From Spisula solida (lineage: Eukaryota; Mollusca; Bivalvia; Venerida; Mactridae), in contig OX365948.1 of assembly GCA_947247005.1 (NCBI GenBank), positions 8,731,455-8,795,454 of the forward strand: a DNA stretch of 64,000 nucleotides, in the 5' to 3' direction. The first letter of the stretch is position 1. The number at the start of each line of letters is the position of its first letter. The notes under the pieces were generated by a model. That model worked only from the letters and a program-made list of their open reading frames with translations, was not told the origin of the DNA and did not search any database. A program made the translations under genes and the position numbers. Below, in pieces: positions 48,901 through 62,460 of this stretch.

Positions 48901-51169
48901 TGTATATTGCTGACCTAAGCATTAGTCCTGTTGTCAAATATCTTGATTTTCATTGCATATAATAATAGGAAGTTGTATTTTAACGTCAAAACTTATGTGC
49001 AGTCAAACTTGTTTGTGATTTGCAATTAAATTTCATAATGCATCGCAATATGCCAATCTACAGCCGTACAAGTTTGACCCAGATATGTTGCTTAAGATTA
49101 TGTGATAACGCAGCGGTGGGGTATAATATTATGTAACTAAATAAGTTAACAGCTAGTAGGCAATAAAGAGGTTTGACACCTGATCTGACGCAATCAATCA
49201 AATCTAACCTCATGACTGATTAATTTACTTGGTATTTAAGTAAAATTTTATAGCCGGTTGCAGGGATTTAACGCTCAGTTAAATTACGTGAAAAATGCAC
49301 TCAAAATTGGCACAGAGTATTTAAACTGTCAATTTTTATCTCAAACGTGTTATAAAAGTTACTAATCTTCCCCAAATAAGATCCCTTTAACATTTTGACC
49401 GGTCACCGTCTGATGTGACCGTTGAACCCATTTTCTGTTGATGGGGCTGAGTAAATAGGGTCTCGATAAATCACCACGGTGTCAGCGTTAAGTTCATGGA
49501 TCTTCTTAAGATCTCTATTGTCAAATTTGTACAAACTTTTTCTCGTTAATTTGGACATTTTATCACCAAATTCATTCACAGACTTCCCGTAACTCGAGTG
49601 AAATCCAAAATGCACAGAAGTTCATGTTTCTACAACACAGTGTATAAAATATATGTTAATAAAACGACAATTATCAGGGGCGAATCCCCAGTGTTTGAAA
49701 AGGGGCCCTTAATGAAGGATATCCTCTGCCTTGTGGCTCTACCTTCAATAACAGACACACATATTTTCGCTGACCTCTAACCGCGTGTAAAATTGACCAT
49801 CAAAGAAGTTCAAAAGAACAGAATGGCTATCTTGTTTCGGACACTTTCCGTTTATCACCGGTGTGTATATTTATAGAGACTGCAGCAGATGACCATATAA
49901 CATGCACAGTAGCAGGCTTGCTTGTAGTTTGTTCACAAACATGTACAACATTCGCGCAATTTGGATATTATTAAATAAACATGTACAGTTCATTTGTACT
50001 TGATTCTGTTTTCATGTTTCAGTTTTCAGTCAGATTTGGTCAGTTGTCCTGAAATTAATAACCAACCTGCACTAAATAATTCTTCACAAAAAATGAAAAT
50101 AAAAAATAAATACTTATATATATATACATTACTCCACATGTGTGATGTAAGATGTCAAATAATTTCAGTGTCTAAACTGGGAATTGGATCTACCAGAATC
50201 CCCTAAAATCCCGAGCCCCATGCCCGCGCACGTGATTTTAGCAAAAAACTTTACGAACAGCAGAAATCAGTATAAAAATTAATCATATTTAATTAATATG
50301 TGCATGCAGAAATGAAGAATTTCCAAATAGAATACTAGTAGGTAAAGCTTATAGTTCAGTGTACGTGTGATGATTGTGCTAGACTCTAGAGAGTGGACAT
50401 GGGCAAGTGGTCACCTGAATATTACCAGATATTTAAGGAGTCTATGTTCTTAAATTCAAAGATTTTCACATTCAGTATTGAAATTTGAAACAGTCGAATG
50501 CTTTAATTAATCTGTCACAGTTAATGTATCCTTCGATTGACTACTTTAGATAGACTTGACTTCATACAATCCATGTGCAATTTATCCATTCGATCGAGTC
50601 GCGCATATTTAATATACTTTTTATGCACCGAAACACCATCGAGTTTTAGTTTCAAGTTTGCGCCAATAATAACGCCTTCTGCACATTCAGCGATTTTTTG
50701 AGAGTGTAAGGTGAAAAGGTCAGGATGTAGAAACAGACGAGAGCTCCGCTGCACACGCATCGTTTAATTGAATGAAATAAGCCATGAAATAATGTCCTAT
50801 GCTCGTCTGATGTACGGGGGTAATAAATTATTTTATAGGTCAATAAATCCTAGTGGAATCAAATGAGTCCATTTGAAACTAACTGTTTCAAAAAGGAGAA
50901 ATTTCCTAAATTGATTTTAATGAAATTGATAGCATAAGTATTGAAACCAGATTTAAGGAGCTAGTACTTTCCGGGTCGTACATTTATATTATTTGTTTCA
51001 TCCTTCGACTTAATCATCAACCGTATGTATATGTTTGATACCTGTAAATTAATGTACATGTACACTTTTGTTGATATGTAGTGAACTTTTAGCTGTTATG
51101 TATATTACTTCACTTAGACAACGGTCATGTTTACCTACTTAAACAAATTATATGACATATTTATAATTT
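45996..51169. other. Intergenic, nothing recognised
   Basis: Five kilobases without a repeat or SINE head that I can identify. Frames such as 48594-48881 and 49403-49615 on the minus strand lack recognisable domains or splice context. Confidence 0.45.
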
Positions 51170-51320
51170 CATTATTCGGCTGATATTTTGTACATAGTCA
51201 TTAGATTTATTGGTGCCATGTTTCTGTTGTTTCAATGTTGTTCTGTTGAGGACATAGTAAGGCAATTATGTCAGTATTTCAAGTAAGCTCCCTCCATAAA
51301 TAAAGTCTATAACGATAAAA
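51170..51320 (+). mobile_element. Retroposon 3' end (family B), 5'-truncated
   Basis: CATAGTCATTAGATTTATTG, GTTTCAATGTTGTTCTGTTG and AGCTCCCTCCATAAATAAAG match in order the body and tail of the SINE at 39551-39847. It runs into the long ATT/ATTC microsatellite. Confidence 0.78.
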
Positions 51321-51434
51321 ATAATTATAATTATAATGATAATTATTATTATGTTATAATTATTATTATTATTTATTTATTTATTCATTCATTCATTCAT
51401 TCATTCATTCATTCATTCATTCATTCATTCATTC

Positions 51435-51466
<32 letters not shown>

Positions 51467-51476
51467 TTATTATTAT
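51321..51476. repeat. (ATT)n/(ATTC)n/(ATTT)n compound microsatellite
   Basis: Starts as ATT and TTATA repeats, passes to about 13 ATTC units (51383-51436), then ATTT units to 51470. It lies at the 3' end of the family B copy, so it probably grew from the retroposon tail. Confidence 0.9.
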
Positions 51477-54172
51477 GTGCCATTGCACTACGATGGGTGG
51501 CCCAACCGAATACAAAACCTTCATGGAAAAATTAACAGAGATGGTATATTGCACAGTTTGTGCTTACAAACACTAACTAATAGGTTTCGTTTATTTAAAT
51601 TGTCCTTAATACACATAAGTTTGTTATACAGGTTGGGTATAAGGTCAACTCATGATTTGTGTGTTTTTATTATTGAATTAAATCAGCTAATTTATCATTT
51701 TAACTTAACCCATTATGTCCATTCATTGCTTTCAACAAACCCTAATCCACATGAGTAAATTCTTAAAGGAACACCATTAGCCCCACATGACACATTGATT
51801 TGGGTTGATACCCTTAGGACCTTCCGACCACGTTGAAGGGTCATGTTCCGGTCGAACCGCACAGTAGCTTCCGTTACGCTTACTTCGCGGTAACGTTTGT
51901 TGCTTAACTCTACGTGACCCTGTCAACTTATGGCAAGAAGAAAACTGCCGAAAATAGGGGCCAATTATTCGTTAGTTGCCCCTAAAATTACACAAACTGT
52001 CACATTTGGAAATAACACAGAACCCTGGAGATGACCCCGATCGGACAGGGTCCCATAAATTACCCCCGATTAACTAAACATGTCCACATGAACGGATTAC
52101 AAGGGCCAGCGATGTTATTCTGGTGTTAGTTTCGGTTTAAACATGGAAATGAAATAACTAGTCCTGTAAGTCCAGATGGTGTTACTAAACTTGAATTCTA
52201 AGCGATAAACAATGGATCAATACTAAGGCCAAAGTTGTATTAATTTTCAGGTGTACGGGAAATCTCGGTGTTTGGGAGGAGGAAAAGGACTTACCTTTGT
52301 ACATTATAACTAGAGAACCGGAAGGATCCTAGGTGCCTTGTCTACCATCGTGTGAGCAACTTAGATTCATTTGGATAATTTTAATATAATTCCATTCCCT
52401 TTTCCCGACACTAACATTTCTAAAAAAGCTCGTAAACCAATATTTATAAAAATTGTGGCCTTATGCGGACTCTAGATCTTGAATACGTGATACTAACGAT
52501 GCTTGACCATGAATCTGATCCACATGCTTGTATAATTACTATCAATTTAGAAGAAAATTCTTAGACAAGGTCAAACATGATGTTCAATGTGATATTTGAA
52601 ATCTCCGTACAACTGTAATATGGACTGTTCTTATAAGCTAGATTGTGTTATGTAATACTACAGAACGAACTCTTGACAGGAGAGAATACACGGACGTTGT
52701 CTTCCAGTATAATATACTGTAAAGTCAATATTTTTCAAGTGGTTTAATTTTCGTTGATTTTGTAGATGAACTCTACCATGAAATTTAATCCCCACGATTA
52801 ATCGACCTCCCAGTTACAGCACATGGTTCTATCCTCCCATGTTGTGCAAATCCCACAAAATCGTAAATTTCCTGCCCACGAAAATATGTGATTTGACAGT
52901 ATGTGAGAAATTTAGTGAACCCTACATTCTACAGATACAAGATGCGTTGACAGACGGTCTCATATTAAGCAGCGACTGGTGAAACAAATAACTCGTTGTA
53001 AACAACCGAACAGTTCAGGGAAAATTCTATACACATAAACCATCCACATGATATAATTATACTTATTGCGTTGGGTTAATTGGGCTGTTTTTTCCCGATA
53101 TGATTTCCAAAATGCAGCTGGTACCCCGGAGGTGCTATCATTTCTCGCTTCACTGCTATTTGCCTAATTTCGCTCACTGATTAAAGTAAATGAAAAAATT
53201 ATCGATACGACGGTTGGCACGCGAACGGAACGTGACAAACACTTAGATTTCCCCATGGTATCGATTTGACTATCTGTACAAACGCGATATTTGGTCACAA
53301 ATCGGCAGCTATCAGCAAACCCAGAGGTAATATGAAGTAAATAAGCCGATGATGACACTTAAGAAGTGTTTATTTGAAAAACTGATTAGGCTCTATTTCG
53401 ATAATGGTGGTTTAGCAATGTAAACATCGAAATAAACATACATTGTAGATATGTAACAAACCGTTTATTGATTTAGAAGGATACGAAGCGTCCTTAAAAC
53501 CCGGTAATAAGATACAGATGTCCTTTCAAGAAGTTTCAAAAAGATTGTTAGATGTTTCTTTATAATCCTTGTTTTTATGATTGTAACAATATAATAATAT
53601 GTTGTTCAATAATGTATATTAGTACAGACACAGTACGCGTGCGTGTACGGGAGTAATAACGTACATAGTAGCATTTATTATATTGAAGGAATCAATGCTA
53701 CGTTTTTTTAAATCCGGGAAATTAAAGCAATCTAATAATGTATCTCTGGTGAATTGTACCCAGCTCATAGCGTGGCAATCCAATAAAACAATATTTTCCA
53801 ATAATAATCAAACCTCTTTACAAACTTGGTGCCGGCTAGCACAAACCCTAGCAACACCACTTCACATGCTGATGACGATTCCAGATTTCCATGGCCATAA
53901 CAGACGTACATACATGGTATCCTCAGACATCAATGGTTAGCTAGTTCCTGGATACTAACACCATCATTATTGTGTTAGAACGCTAAGCTGGAGGAGTTTT
54001 GGTAACCAACAAAAATTTGTCAAGTCCTTCAAAAACAACAACAATCTGCCGAATTCACCCAACCAGGTGAAATTAAATAACACCAATAAAAAATAACGAT
54101 CATCTTCTCACCGATTATTTTTAACGGAAACTAAAACTCAACACAAACATCTAAATATACAGATTTTTGCTC
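51477..54172. other. Intergenic, nothing recognised
   Basis: A 93-codon frame at 51477-51758 begins just after the microsatellite and has no recognised domain. No repeat seen. Confidence 0.45.
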
Positions 54173-54298
54173 AACATTAGTTACAATTGTGTGTTAACTA
54201 TTTGGGTTTTGACATATACATTGAAATATGCTCCTAACATTAGTAACAATTGGGTATTAAATATTCGATGTTTAACTTATACATTGAAATATGCTACT
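54173..54298. repeat. 63-bp tandem duplication
   Basis: Copies at 54173-54235 and 54236-54298 both start AACATTAGT(T/A)ACAATTG and end CATTGAAATATGCT. Divergence is greater than in the 56-bp duplication at 20884, so it is older. The 86-codon frame across it is incidental. Confidence 0.88.
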
Positions 54299-56892
54299 GA
54301 GGTAATACTATATCCAGTGAATTACATACAACGCCGGGTATTCCGAGATACGAGGAGCAATAAAACTTTCACGTATGTAGAAAAACCCTTTGATGCTATC
54401 ATTCCATCTGGGGCTGTAGTCACATAAAATATAAAAAATGTTTTATTTTATCACTTGATTTTACATTTTACGCATAAAATGTGTTAAAACGTTATTTTTA
54501 GATAAAACATAAATCGCTAATGTCACGGAATACTCTACAAGTAAATTGATTAGCTTTCTGTATTCTACACTGAAAGCATTTCATGTTCATTATCGCAAAA
54601 TGCAATGAAGCGAAATGGTTACATTCCCCGGAAGTAGCTCCCGCCAAATTGAATTTAAATCAAGATGCGTATCGTCCGTTATTGCTTGTATATTTGTTAA
54701 AATGGTGAAATGTATCAACTTAGGCATGCACTCCATCTCGCAAAGAGTTCACCCCTTAAATGCAGAACGGATAAAAAGGACCACGTTTTTGGAAACTGAA
54801 GTGAAATCTGATATTTAGTATAATTGTTGTATCACTGCCTTCTTCACAAGATTATATGTTTTCATATACGTGCTTAAAGATGTACATCTTTCATATCCGA
54901 TTATATCAAACGAATTTATGAACGTTTAACTCGTTAAAATCTCATTTCAATAAATCAATTTTGAAAATTTACTTGAAAAGGAAATCGAAATAACACTGGG
55001 GACCGTAAATAAATGCTGGGGTTACTTTCATGTGTAGTGGTCTAACAGTGGCCGTCAACTGATGGACCGCACATAGACTATTTATAAAATACTGATAATT
55101 ATATGTAGATAGAAGACTATAATTATAATGAATTGTGTGTCGACAATACGACAGATGGCACAAACAATCAAGTTGTAGTTTTATATGATTATATACCTTA
55201 TATGGTCATCTAAGATTTAATATCGGGTGAAAATGTTGTCAAAACGATGTAGGTAATTTTGGCAACAGCTCGCTAACAGGCGCGATCCGATAGACAGTGT
55301 GACAGGGGACAGGTATAAAGTCGTTTGATGTTACGTTATCACGGAACAGATCGGATGTGATGAACTTTAACCAAATTTTGGCTTGCAGCTGTCGCAAGCT
55401 AACTTATATAGATCTTAGGTAAAACAGTTGTGGCGCGTGGCGCGAAAATTAAGCCCAATTTTGGTTGTAAATACTTTTTAATGTAAACCATTTTGATAAT
55501 GTAGCAGGGTACTTGATGTTTATAGACCATGAAATCTGATAAATTTAACATTGCGCACTTACGAAGGGGTAAAAAGAAGAAAGGAATGCCAAAATGATTC
55601 ATACAAAATTATATTTAAAATGCAAATAAAGAAAACGCTAAAATACTTGCCTAGGAAATAAAGAAAAGCGTGTTTGAACAATTTCTTTTTTCATCTTTTC
55701 ACAAATCAAATAATTCTATTTGATAGTTATATGGCTTCAAGGTTAAATGACGAAAGGTTTAATATTGAAGCATTTTAAGTCTAACAAACCTCATGTCACA
55801 ATAGACGGTTGAAAGTTAAAACGAATATGAAAGGATTTGAATAAATTCAACAGAGTCAAATTTAAATACAGCATTTATGTGATAAAGGAATGATGTACAC
55901 TGCTCTAAACACGAGCATTACTGCATCTATTTGGACTGTTTAATGCACCAACCGTTGTATATACAGATATACATATAATGTACACACAGTCACACAATTC
56001 GAGCCCCAGGGCGACCGCCGTTTTGAAAGTACTTGTACACCTATAAAACAGCGTAAACTCCGCACAAGTTATCTTTATACATCAACATGAACGTCTATGG
56101 TTATATGAGAATATCCTGTCCTATAGGAGGACACAAGTTTACACATACTACAGCCCGTACCTGATATAGCACACTACATGTCCCACCCCTCATGTAGACA
56201 TCAAACACAACGCTATCCGGAGGCGAATAACCTTAGCACTGGGGTGTGACTTCAAACTTCAGCGGACGGATCACACAGCTATACGAGGCACTGCACCGCT
56301 CTCTGTACAGCGACCACGGTATTATATTTTATCATGACCAATTCATTACCGCGTGTATTTCATGGCTGATAAGCGCATTAAGCTTGGATATAAACACGGA
56401 CACATGTTTTATATTAAAATTACCGTTACAAGAATGCATCTCTGTTCCGCAGATTGCATGTTATACATCCTCAGACAAATACTTCACCGAGTGCTTACTT
56501 CCGTTTGGCATAAAACGTGTTCTTTCCGAGCGCTCAGATATAAAAACTTAATGAGTTAATTTCAAACAACGCTGATTATCCACTTGCGGTTTTGAATTAC
56601 GTGAACATATCGCAGCAGAGTTTCTGCGTCTTGGTTGTCGGTTTACGTTTATGTAACCAGAAAATGTTGCATATCGACGACGTTGCGATTTGTGTAAAGT
56701 AAAAATGCATCGTTTCTGTAACATCATCAAATATTAGAAAGTCGTATATTAACCCTCATCGTTAGTGTCGTAGTTTAGAACCCTAACCAACCGACGAGTG
56801 TTCATATACGACTTTTCAAAGTATACCGTTATATAAATCTTAAATTAAGCACACAGTGCACAATAATGTGCACAACGTAAGATGCATAATTC
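54299..56892. other. Intergenic, nothing recognised
   Basis: CGACAGATGG occurs at 55149. Overlapping 68- and 101-codon frames near 56246-56559 lack a recognised family. Confidence 0.45.
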
Positions 56893-58510
56893 GTCGTAAT
56901 ACAGCACGATACGTCGTATTACAGTAAAACACGCCGTAGTACAGCACAATACGTCGTATTACAGTAAAACACACCGTAGTACAGCACAATACGTCGTATT
57001 ACAGTAAAACACGCCGTAGTACAGCACAATACGTCGTATTACAGTAAAACACGCCGTAGTACAGCACAATACGTCGTATTACAGTAAAACACGCCGTAGT
57101 ACAGCACAATACGTCGTATTACAGTAAAACACGCCGTAGTACAGCACAATACGTCGTATTACAGTAAAACACGCCGTAGTACAGCACAATACGTCGTATT
57201 ACAGTAAAACACGCCGTAGTACAGCACAATACGTCGTATTACAGTAAAACACGCCGTAATACAGCACGATACGTCGTATTACAGTAAAACTCGTCGTAGT
57301 ACAGCATAATACATTACAGTAAAACACGTCGTAGTACAGCACAATACGTCGTATTACAGTAAAACACACCGTAATACAGCACGATACGTCGTATTACAGT
57401 AAAACACGCCGTAGTACAGCATAATACATTACAGTAAAACACGTCGTAATACAGCACGATACGTCGTATTACAGTAAAACACGCCGTAGTACAGCACAAC
57501 ACGTCGTATTACAGTAAAACACACCGTAATACAGCACGAAACGTCGTATTACAGTAAAACACGCCGTAGTACAGCATAATACATTACAGTAAAACACGTC
57601 GTAATACAGCACGATACGTCGTATTACAGTAAAACACGTCGTAGTACAGCACAATACGTCGTATTACAGTAAAACACACCGTAATACAGCACGATACGTC
57701 GTATTACAGTAAAACACGTCGTAGTACAGCATAATACATTACAGTAAAACACGTCGTAATACAGCACAATACGTCGTATTACAGTACGTCGTATTACAGT
57801 AAAACACGTCGTAGAAAACACGATACATCGTATTACAGTAAAACACGCCGTAGTACAGCACAATACGTCGTATTACAGTAAAACACGCCGAAGTACAGCA
57901 CAATACGTCGTATTACAGTAAAACACGCCGTAGTACAGCACAATAAGTCGTATTACAGTAAAACACACCGTAATACAGCACGATACGTCGTATTACAGTA
58001 AAACTCGTCGTAATACAGCACAATACATTACAGTAAAACACGTCGTAATACAGCACGATACGTCGTATTACAGTAAAACACGTCGTAGTAAAACACGATA
58101 CGTGGTATTACAGTAAAACACGTCGTAATACAGCACGATAGTCGTATTACAGTAAAACACGTCGTAATACAGCACGATACGTCGTATTACAGTAAAACAC
58201 GTCGTAGTAAAACACGATACGTCGTATTACAGTAAAACACGTCGTAGTACAGCACGATACGTCGTATTACAGTAAAACACGTCTTTATACAACACGATAC
58301 GTCGTTTTACAGTAAAACGCGTCGTAGTACAGCACAATACGTCGTATTACAGCACAATACGTCGTATTACAGTAAAACACGTCGTAGAAAACCACAATAC
58401 GTCGTATTACAGTAAAACACGTCGTAGTACAGCACAATACGTCGTATTACAGTAAAACACGTTGAAGTAAAGCACAATACGTCGTATTACAGTAAAACAC
58501 GTTGAAGTAA
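56893..58510. repeat. Minisatellite array 4a: 40-bp higher-order unit, about 41 copies
   Basis: Each unit is two related 20-mers: CGTCGTATTACAGTAAAACA and CGCCGTAGTACAGCACAATA (or CGTCGT variants). The block 56930-57250 is almost perfectly uniform. Shortened copies with CAGCATAATACATTACAG recur near 57303, 57418, 57567 and 57728, pointing to duplication of multi-unit blocks. The word ATACGTCGTAT is a hyphenated palindrome. Cysteine/tyrosine-rich minus-strand frames are artefacts. Confidence 0.95.
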
Positions 58511-59290
58511 AGCACAATACGTCGTAATACAGCACCCAACGTCGTAATACAGCACACAACGTTGTAGTACATCACACAACGTCGTAATACAGCACACAAC
58601 GTCGTTGTACAGCACACAACGTCGTAATACAGCACACAACGTCGTAATACAGCACACAACGTCGTTGTACAGCACACAACGTCGTAATACAGCACACAAC
58701 GTCGTTATACAGCACACAATGTCGTTGTACAGCACACAACGTCGTAATACAGCACACAACGTCGTAATACAGCACACAACGTCGTTGTACAGCACACAAT
58801 GTCGTTGTACAGCACACAACGTCGTAATACAGCACACAACGTCGTAGTACAGCACACAACGTCGTAATACAGCACACAATGTCGTTGTACAGCACACAAC
58901 GTCGTAATACAGCACACAACGTCGTAGTACAGCACACAACGTCGTAATACAGCACACAACGTCGTAGTACAGCACACAACTTCGTAATACAGCACACAAC
59001 GTCGTAATACAGCACACAATGTCGTAATACAGCACAACACGTCGTAATACAGCACACAACGTCGTAATACAGCACACAACGTCGTAGTACAGCACACAAC
59101 GTCGTAATACAGCACACAACGTCGTAATACAGCACACAACGTCGTAGTACAGCACACAACGTCGTAATACAGCACACAACGTCGTAGTACAGCACACAAC
59201 GTCGTAATACAGCACACAACGTCGTAATACAGCACACAACGTCGTAATACAGCACAACACGTCGTAATACAGCACACAATGTTTTATTAC
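58511..59290. repeat. Minisatellite array 4b: 20-bp unit, about 39 copies
   Basis: The unit CGTCGTAATACAGCACACAA repeats with a strict 20-bp period and few substitutions (GTAGTAC, GTTGTAC, AATGTCG). It is the homogenised descendant or ancestor of one half of the 40-bp unit. The 272- and 258-codon minus-strand frames arise because 60 bp (three units) is divisible by three and the unit has few stops; they are not genes. Confidence 0.95.
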
Positions 59291-62200
59291 TGAACAACAC
59301 GTCATAACTTCCGACCTTGCGTTTATGTATAGGAAAAGAAAATTTCATACGTGTGCACTCAGCATGTCTGCAGTTGTTTTTTGCATATTGTTGTTTTAAA
59401 CAACAGTCTAGAAAAAAACTTTAAGGCACGTGATATCGCGTGCACGCGCAGACTATAATAGACATTATTCCACGGACGGTTATTAAAACATATTTTGTTC
59501 TGTTTTTCTAAAATCGTAGAATTTAATTGCTCAAATTCACGGAATGTTTTCAAGGTTTATCAGCCGCATTATGTTGACATGTGCGAGTTGTACTAGAAAT
59601 AACCCATCATTTGCTTATACAATTGTAAACGTTCTATTGCTAGTTGGTCTCAAATTGCTAATGCGTTCCATAGTAGGACTTTTTTGAAAAAGGAATTCAC
59701 TTTTATCTTGATTACTAATGTCATCCACATCGAGATAATGAAGAATCAGAACAGAATAATCATAATAAGGAGTGTTTAAAATGTAACTGTGTATAGTGCT
59801 TAGTAACTTTATAAACTGTCAGCACGGTACTTAAAACATTTGAACATCCCTCAATATTCTGTAATGTCTACCTCGATTAATGAACCCATGGACCAGACAA
59901 TTGAATAAAACAAATTATTAATATTATACAAGTCTCCGACGGGCGGTCGTCGGATATCATATATATGACGAGGTTTGATCAGATGATGTCGGTTGTCATC
60001 ACCTTCAGCTTACTGATTCTGACAGAATGATTGTATCATAGGTTTACTTCACTGTACTCTTAACACTGTCTTATAGTCTTGCGTTAAACATGGACACCTC
60101 TATACAGATGATTCCAAATACTCCCACCATGATAATACTATCAACAAATCTACACTCTGACACATCCAAATCCAAGCCGGTAAGGAGCCATAAAATCTGA
60201 GGGGGGGGGTCAATTTTTTATTCCAAATGTAACTACATGTAGATACGTCACGGATATCTAATGTATTTCCGTGGATACGTGAACATGAACTCCGATGTAA
60301 TTTAAAGATCGACATTCTCAAATGTTAAGGGTGGAACTTCACTGCAAGTCAGGCTGAAAGTAAGATCGCATCATTGATAAACCCAAGTTTCTGTTTAGGC
60401 ACGGGGTTGCATGTTTGAATGTACAGGTTCGATGCTAAAGTCGTTAAATAATACTGTTATATTTTAACATGTACTTGAACAATTTTGGTTGTCGCTCGAC
60501 GTTTGAAGATAGTTTCAGGACTAGTTGGTCCAAAGTTAGGATAATGTGACTTGGTCTATGACTGAAATAGGTTCGGTGAGACTAAACCTAAAATGGGCTC
60601 AGGGCTAGTCTATGGATCATTAGGGTCTAGCATCAACCACTAAGGGATTGTCTGCCAACTTGTATCAGATCAAATACGATCCCCTAAAATCAATCACCTT
60701 CATAAAATCTAGCTTGATTACTTACATAACACCATTGATTACTAAGTAGATATCGACACCGCAATGATTGCGGAGATACGACGACCCAGCGTGATACAAT
60801 TTTGACTAATTTGACCAATTTCCTGATAATGCCAAAATCATTGCACGTAACAGCGATACAGTTCGTGTTTAGAATAATTAATCACCCGCGTTGATTTCCG
60901 TATTGAGACGGTGCACGGGTTTCCCGTGGAGACTAACAATAATCTGAATGACAAATACACGATGTTTGACACCCGTCAGGGATGCCGAGACGTCGAGACA
61001 GCGTGTCAAACGCTTAAAACTGTGCGCTAAGTCTTTTATCAGTACTACGCGTTCAAGTGTATTCGTACTAAATACACATATTGTCCGACAGCGCACTTTG
61101 GTGTCAAATTGAAGTCTTTCACCGGCAAATGATCGATTATCAATTAAATTGTTAATAAAAATATTTGCGTTTCATATTTGATTCTAACACTCTGGTTTTA
61201 AAGTATAAAATCGATACAACCATGATTGATAAACAGATGAAAATGATCAAAATGTTTGCACATGCTGCGTTATTTGAAACTTGACTATAGGCAATATATT
61301 CCTATCAACTATCAACTTTAAAATTAACTATATACATGTTTACCGTATATGGACCATTTAAACAGCTTTATGCAGCGGTGTTGGTGCTTTGGGTATCACA
61401 CTCAAGAGAAACGCTTAATTAAATTGTCACAAAAAATCTTTTAAAATTAGATTTAAGACTGTTTGACACAGGCATATTGCATAGTACATTTCAACGTAGT
61501 ACTGCCCTACTAAAAAACAACAACAGGAAAAAGTGGTCTAAATAGCAGCGGTCTTAATGTTATAATAAAACTCAAATACGATTACAAATATCAAAAGTAA
61601 CTGAAATTGTGTTATTTGCTGATCTTTATTGTATGCGGTACCATACTAGGCCTAAAATAAATAAGTGGAACACATTTTGACTCAAACAGTTTCCTATAGT
61701 CTGTGTGTATGTGTGTGTGTACTAATCTATTTTACCTGAAAAGAAACAATAATCGTGGCTAAGGTAAACACAGTTTTAAGAATAGCAAAAAAGATCAAAG
61801 TCAGATGAACAAACTAAGTCAGCAACCGAGTTAGTAGCGTTTTAACACAGCAAATAAAATGTGTACCTAACTAAATATTGACTGACCTTGATTTATGTTT
61901 CAATAATGTTGCACAATACGCTGCAACGTATGTTATATTGTTACACAAACATTCGATAATATTCTAACACTAACCGACAAATCTCCCAGACGTCTGCAAT
62001 AGATTGTTAATCGACTTAAATGGGTAATTTACAAATCATCATTTCACAAGTTTTCACAATTGTAATCGAAATAGTCGCAGACGTACTAATTATGATATTG
62101 CATTATCGTCTTGTTGCGAAATGTTGGTATTTAGTTAGCCTCAGACACATTGCTTTAGTTTTTTTAGATACCTGTATGTACAGTAACAGACCGGGTGTTT

Positions 62201-62329
62201 GGTAGTTTGACAACGAAACGACCGAACGTACTCACCCAACACGTAAATGCACAGCCGATCGAACCAACCACAGCCTTCTAGAAGAGATGTTCATTCCGTA
62301 CAATTAAGTCAGCCAAAAAACACGAATGG
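59291..62329. other. Intergenic; G9 run at 60201-60209, GT run at 61701-61720
   Basis: The GT run is imperfect. No gene or SINE head recognised; frames at 60100-60321 and 60878-61096 have no domain. Confidence 0.45.
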
Positions 62330-62460
62330 TAATAATAATAAAGACTTTATTTTACGAGGAAACTCATTTTGGACAATATATTATATATGCATATATATCT
62401 TCCATAAGGTGCTCAACAATGAACATGGTTGGTCTATATGTCAACACGTGGATGTAAGTA
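62330..62460 (-). mobile_element. Retroposon 3' end (family B), 5'-truncated
   Basis: On the minus strand: TTCATTGTTGAGCACCTTAT, AATGAGTTTCCTCGTAAAAT, AAAGTCTTTATTATTATTA. It matches 31597 and 39551 in the tail and 39551 in the body. Confidence 0.7.

Noticed and set aside
57314..59348. Cys/Tyr/Leu-rich minus-strand frames up to 272 codons, which could be mistaken for a cysteine-rich protein
   Set aside because: They are produced by the 20/40-bp satellite; overlapping frames give the same residues in shifted order.
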